64,000 bases of DNA from Ficedula albicollis (taxonomy: Eukaryota; Chordata; Aves; Passeriformes; Muscicapidae), in assembly GCF_000247815.1 (NCBI RefSeq), contig NC_021681.1, positions 21,331,495-21,395,494 on the forward strand, in the 5' to 3' direction. The notes under the pieces were generated by a model that was not told the origin of the DNA, made no database searches, and was given only the letters and a program-made list of their open reading frames with translations. The number at the start of each line of letters is the position of its first letter. Positions within the stretch are counted from its first letter, which is position 1. Below, piece by piece: positions 62,881 through 64,000 of the stretch. The position numbers were made by a program, and so were the translations under genes.

Positions 62881-64000
62881 CAGACAGGGAAGTGTGTGGG
62901 TCTGCTGGGAGCAGGCTGCTGGGGATGGGTTTGTGCAGGAGCAGGGCTGATGCAAACTGATCCCGAGGGGGGCAGACACCATCCCGAGCAGTGAGACACC
63001 AGCCTGCAGTCATCGTTACCTAGTTAAGTATGAAACTTAAAGACACTTCCAAGTGCTTCAGGATTCCTCCCTGGTGCTCTGTTTGGCAGAGTTTCTCAGT
63101 TTGCAGGAAGCAATAACCTGCTCAGGTGTGCTTTTGTCACCTCCTAATTGTTCAACAGCACAGAGCATCTAATTCATCCCTGATGAGGCCACTCCAGAAC
63201 ACACAGGTACAGGGCACAGACTGCTCCTCGTGGCTGGCAGGAGCACCCAGTACCTGGGCAATACTTCAGATCCCAATTCTGCATCTCCTGTACACTCTTG
63301 AATGCCACTAGTTTTCTCTTTTCACATTCACAACTCACATTAAGATTTTTAACTTTGTACATTTGTTCTTTGCAAGTGAGTATTCCTAAGAATTACATAT
63401 AAAGTATCTGGTTTTAAAAGTGCCTATATTACTGCAGTACATATATCACTCATAAAAAATTATGAGGAGAGGGGGAAGTGTTGAGTTTTTTGGGCTTTAA
63501 AAAAATTTTCAAGCTTCATTTGCACAGGTAGAAAAATTTTGTTTATCTCTGGAAAGAAACAAAGAGGAGGAAGTCTGCAATAAATTTAATTTCCTGCCTT
63601 CTGCTACTGTACACTAGATGCTCTTCCTTTAAAACTTCCTAGCATCTGATTCTTTTAAACCTCCCCTGAATCTTGTAAACAATACAAGGCAAATAAAACT
63701 GCTTTTATGCAATATGTGTAGTTCTAAAATTATTCTTCTCATCAATTAAAAAAAAAAGTATCCTCATTGCAAGCTCCCTCTCAATTTTTCAGTAAATGCA
63801 AATCAAACTCATTTTTAGAGTGATGGTAGTGCTTTGACTGTGGTAGGTTTCTTTTTCTAAATTGGCTAGAAAGCAAGGATTAGATGGTAACAGGGCAAAA
63901 AAAAAAAAAACAGGGCAAAAAAAGTGCAAACTCTAAAGTTGTGCTTTAGAAATATTTATGCAAATGGTACTCAAGCAAAAAATAACCTCTTGAAGATATA

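Larger units (their letters stand above)
56781..64000. other. NLGN1: NLGN1 intron, right part (to window edge)
   Basis: Contains the 67-bp duplication at 60841 and a MIR/L2-like trace at 62780. 56980-57400 carries weak hints of a very old LINE reverse-transcriptase frame (GTTCTTGGCCCTATACAATT reads VLGPIQF). A 169-codon minus-strand frame at 60044-60553 is unrecognised. A run at 63898-63912. No exon found. Confidence 0.72.

Overview
The window is an A+T-rich, gene-poor stretch of vertebrate DNA and almost certainly comes from a bird. It carries several 5'-truncated CR1 LINE fragments and one solo LTR of the avian ERVL kind, both typical of bird introns. All coding sequence I can support belongs to one gene on the minus strand, neuroligin-1 (NLGN1), a postsynaptic neurexin-binding adhesion protein. 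The whole 64 kb reads as interior of this gene.

Two NLGN1 exons are present. In transcription order (right to left) they are a 60-bp cassette exon at 16709-16650, which encodes the acidic 20-residue insert of alternative splice site A (A2 type), and a 153-bp exon at 6355-6203, which encodes the start of the conserved cholinesterase-like core (HGGSYMEG region). All four splice junctions are phase 1. The exons join in frame with each other, and the cassette can be skipped without a frameshift. The other site-A insert (A1) and the coding exons before and after were not found, so they probably lie outside the window.

Layout from left to right: 1-6202 is intron downstream of the 153-bp exon, with two tandem duplications and a 55-bp G run. 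6203-6355 is the exon. 6356-16649 is intron with a 754-bp G run, traces of ancient SINEs and a plus-strand solo ERVL-type LTR (14817-15340). 16650-16709 is the cassette exon, with a UGCAUG (RBFOX-type) site 25 nt into the downstream intron and a long U-rich, UCUU-rich tract behind it. 16710-64000 is one long upstream intron with CR1 fragments, further short two-copy tandem duplications, CpG-retaining patches that look like conserved non-coding elements, and two more giant G runs.

Two features stand out. First, four pure G tracts (55, 754, 752 and 712 bp) lie next to A or T homopolymers, three of them with the same short sequence echoed on both sides. They look like sequencing or gap-filling artefacts rather than biology. 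Second, at least nine two-copy tandem duplications of about 39-261 bp are scattered through the introns. I found no bacterial-type system, CRISPR array, operon, tRNA or rRNA gene. The most interesting biology is the cis-regulatory setting of the splice-site-A cassette.
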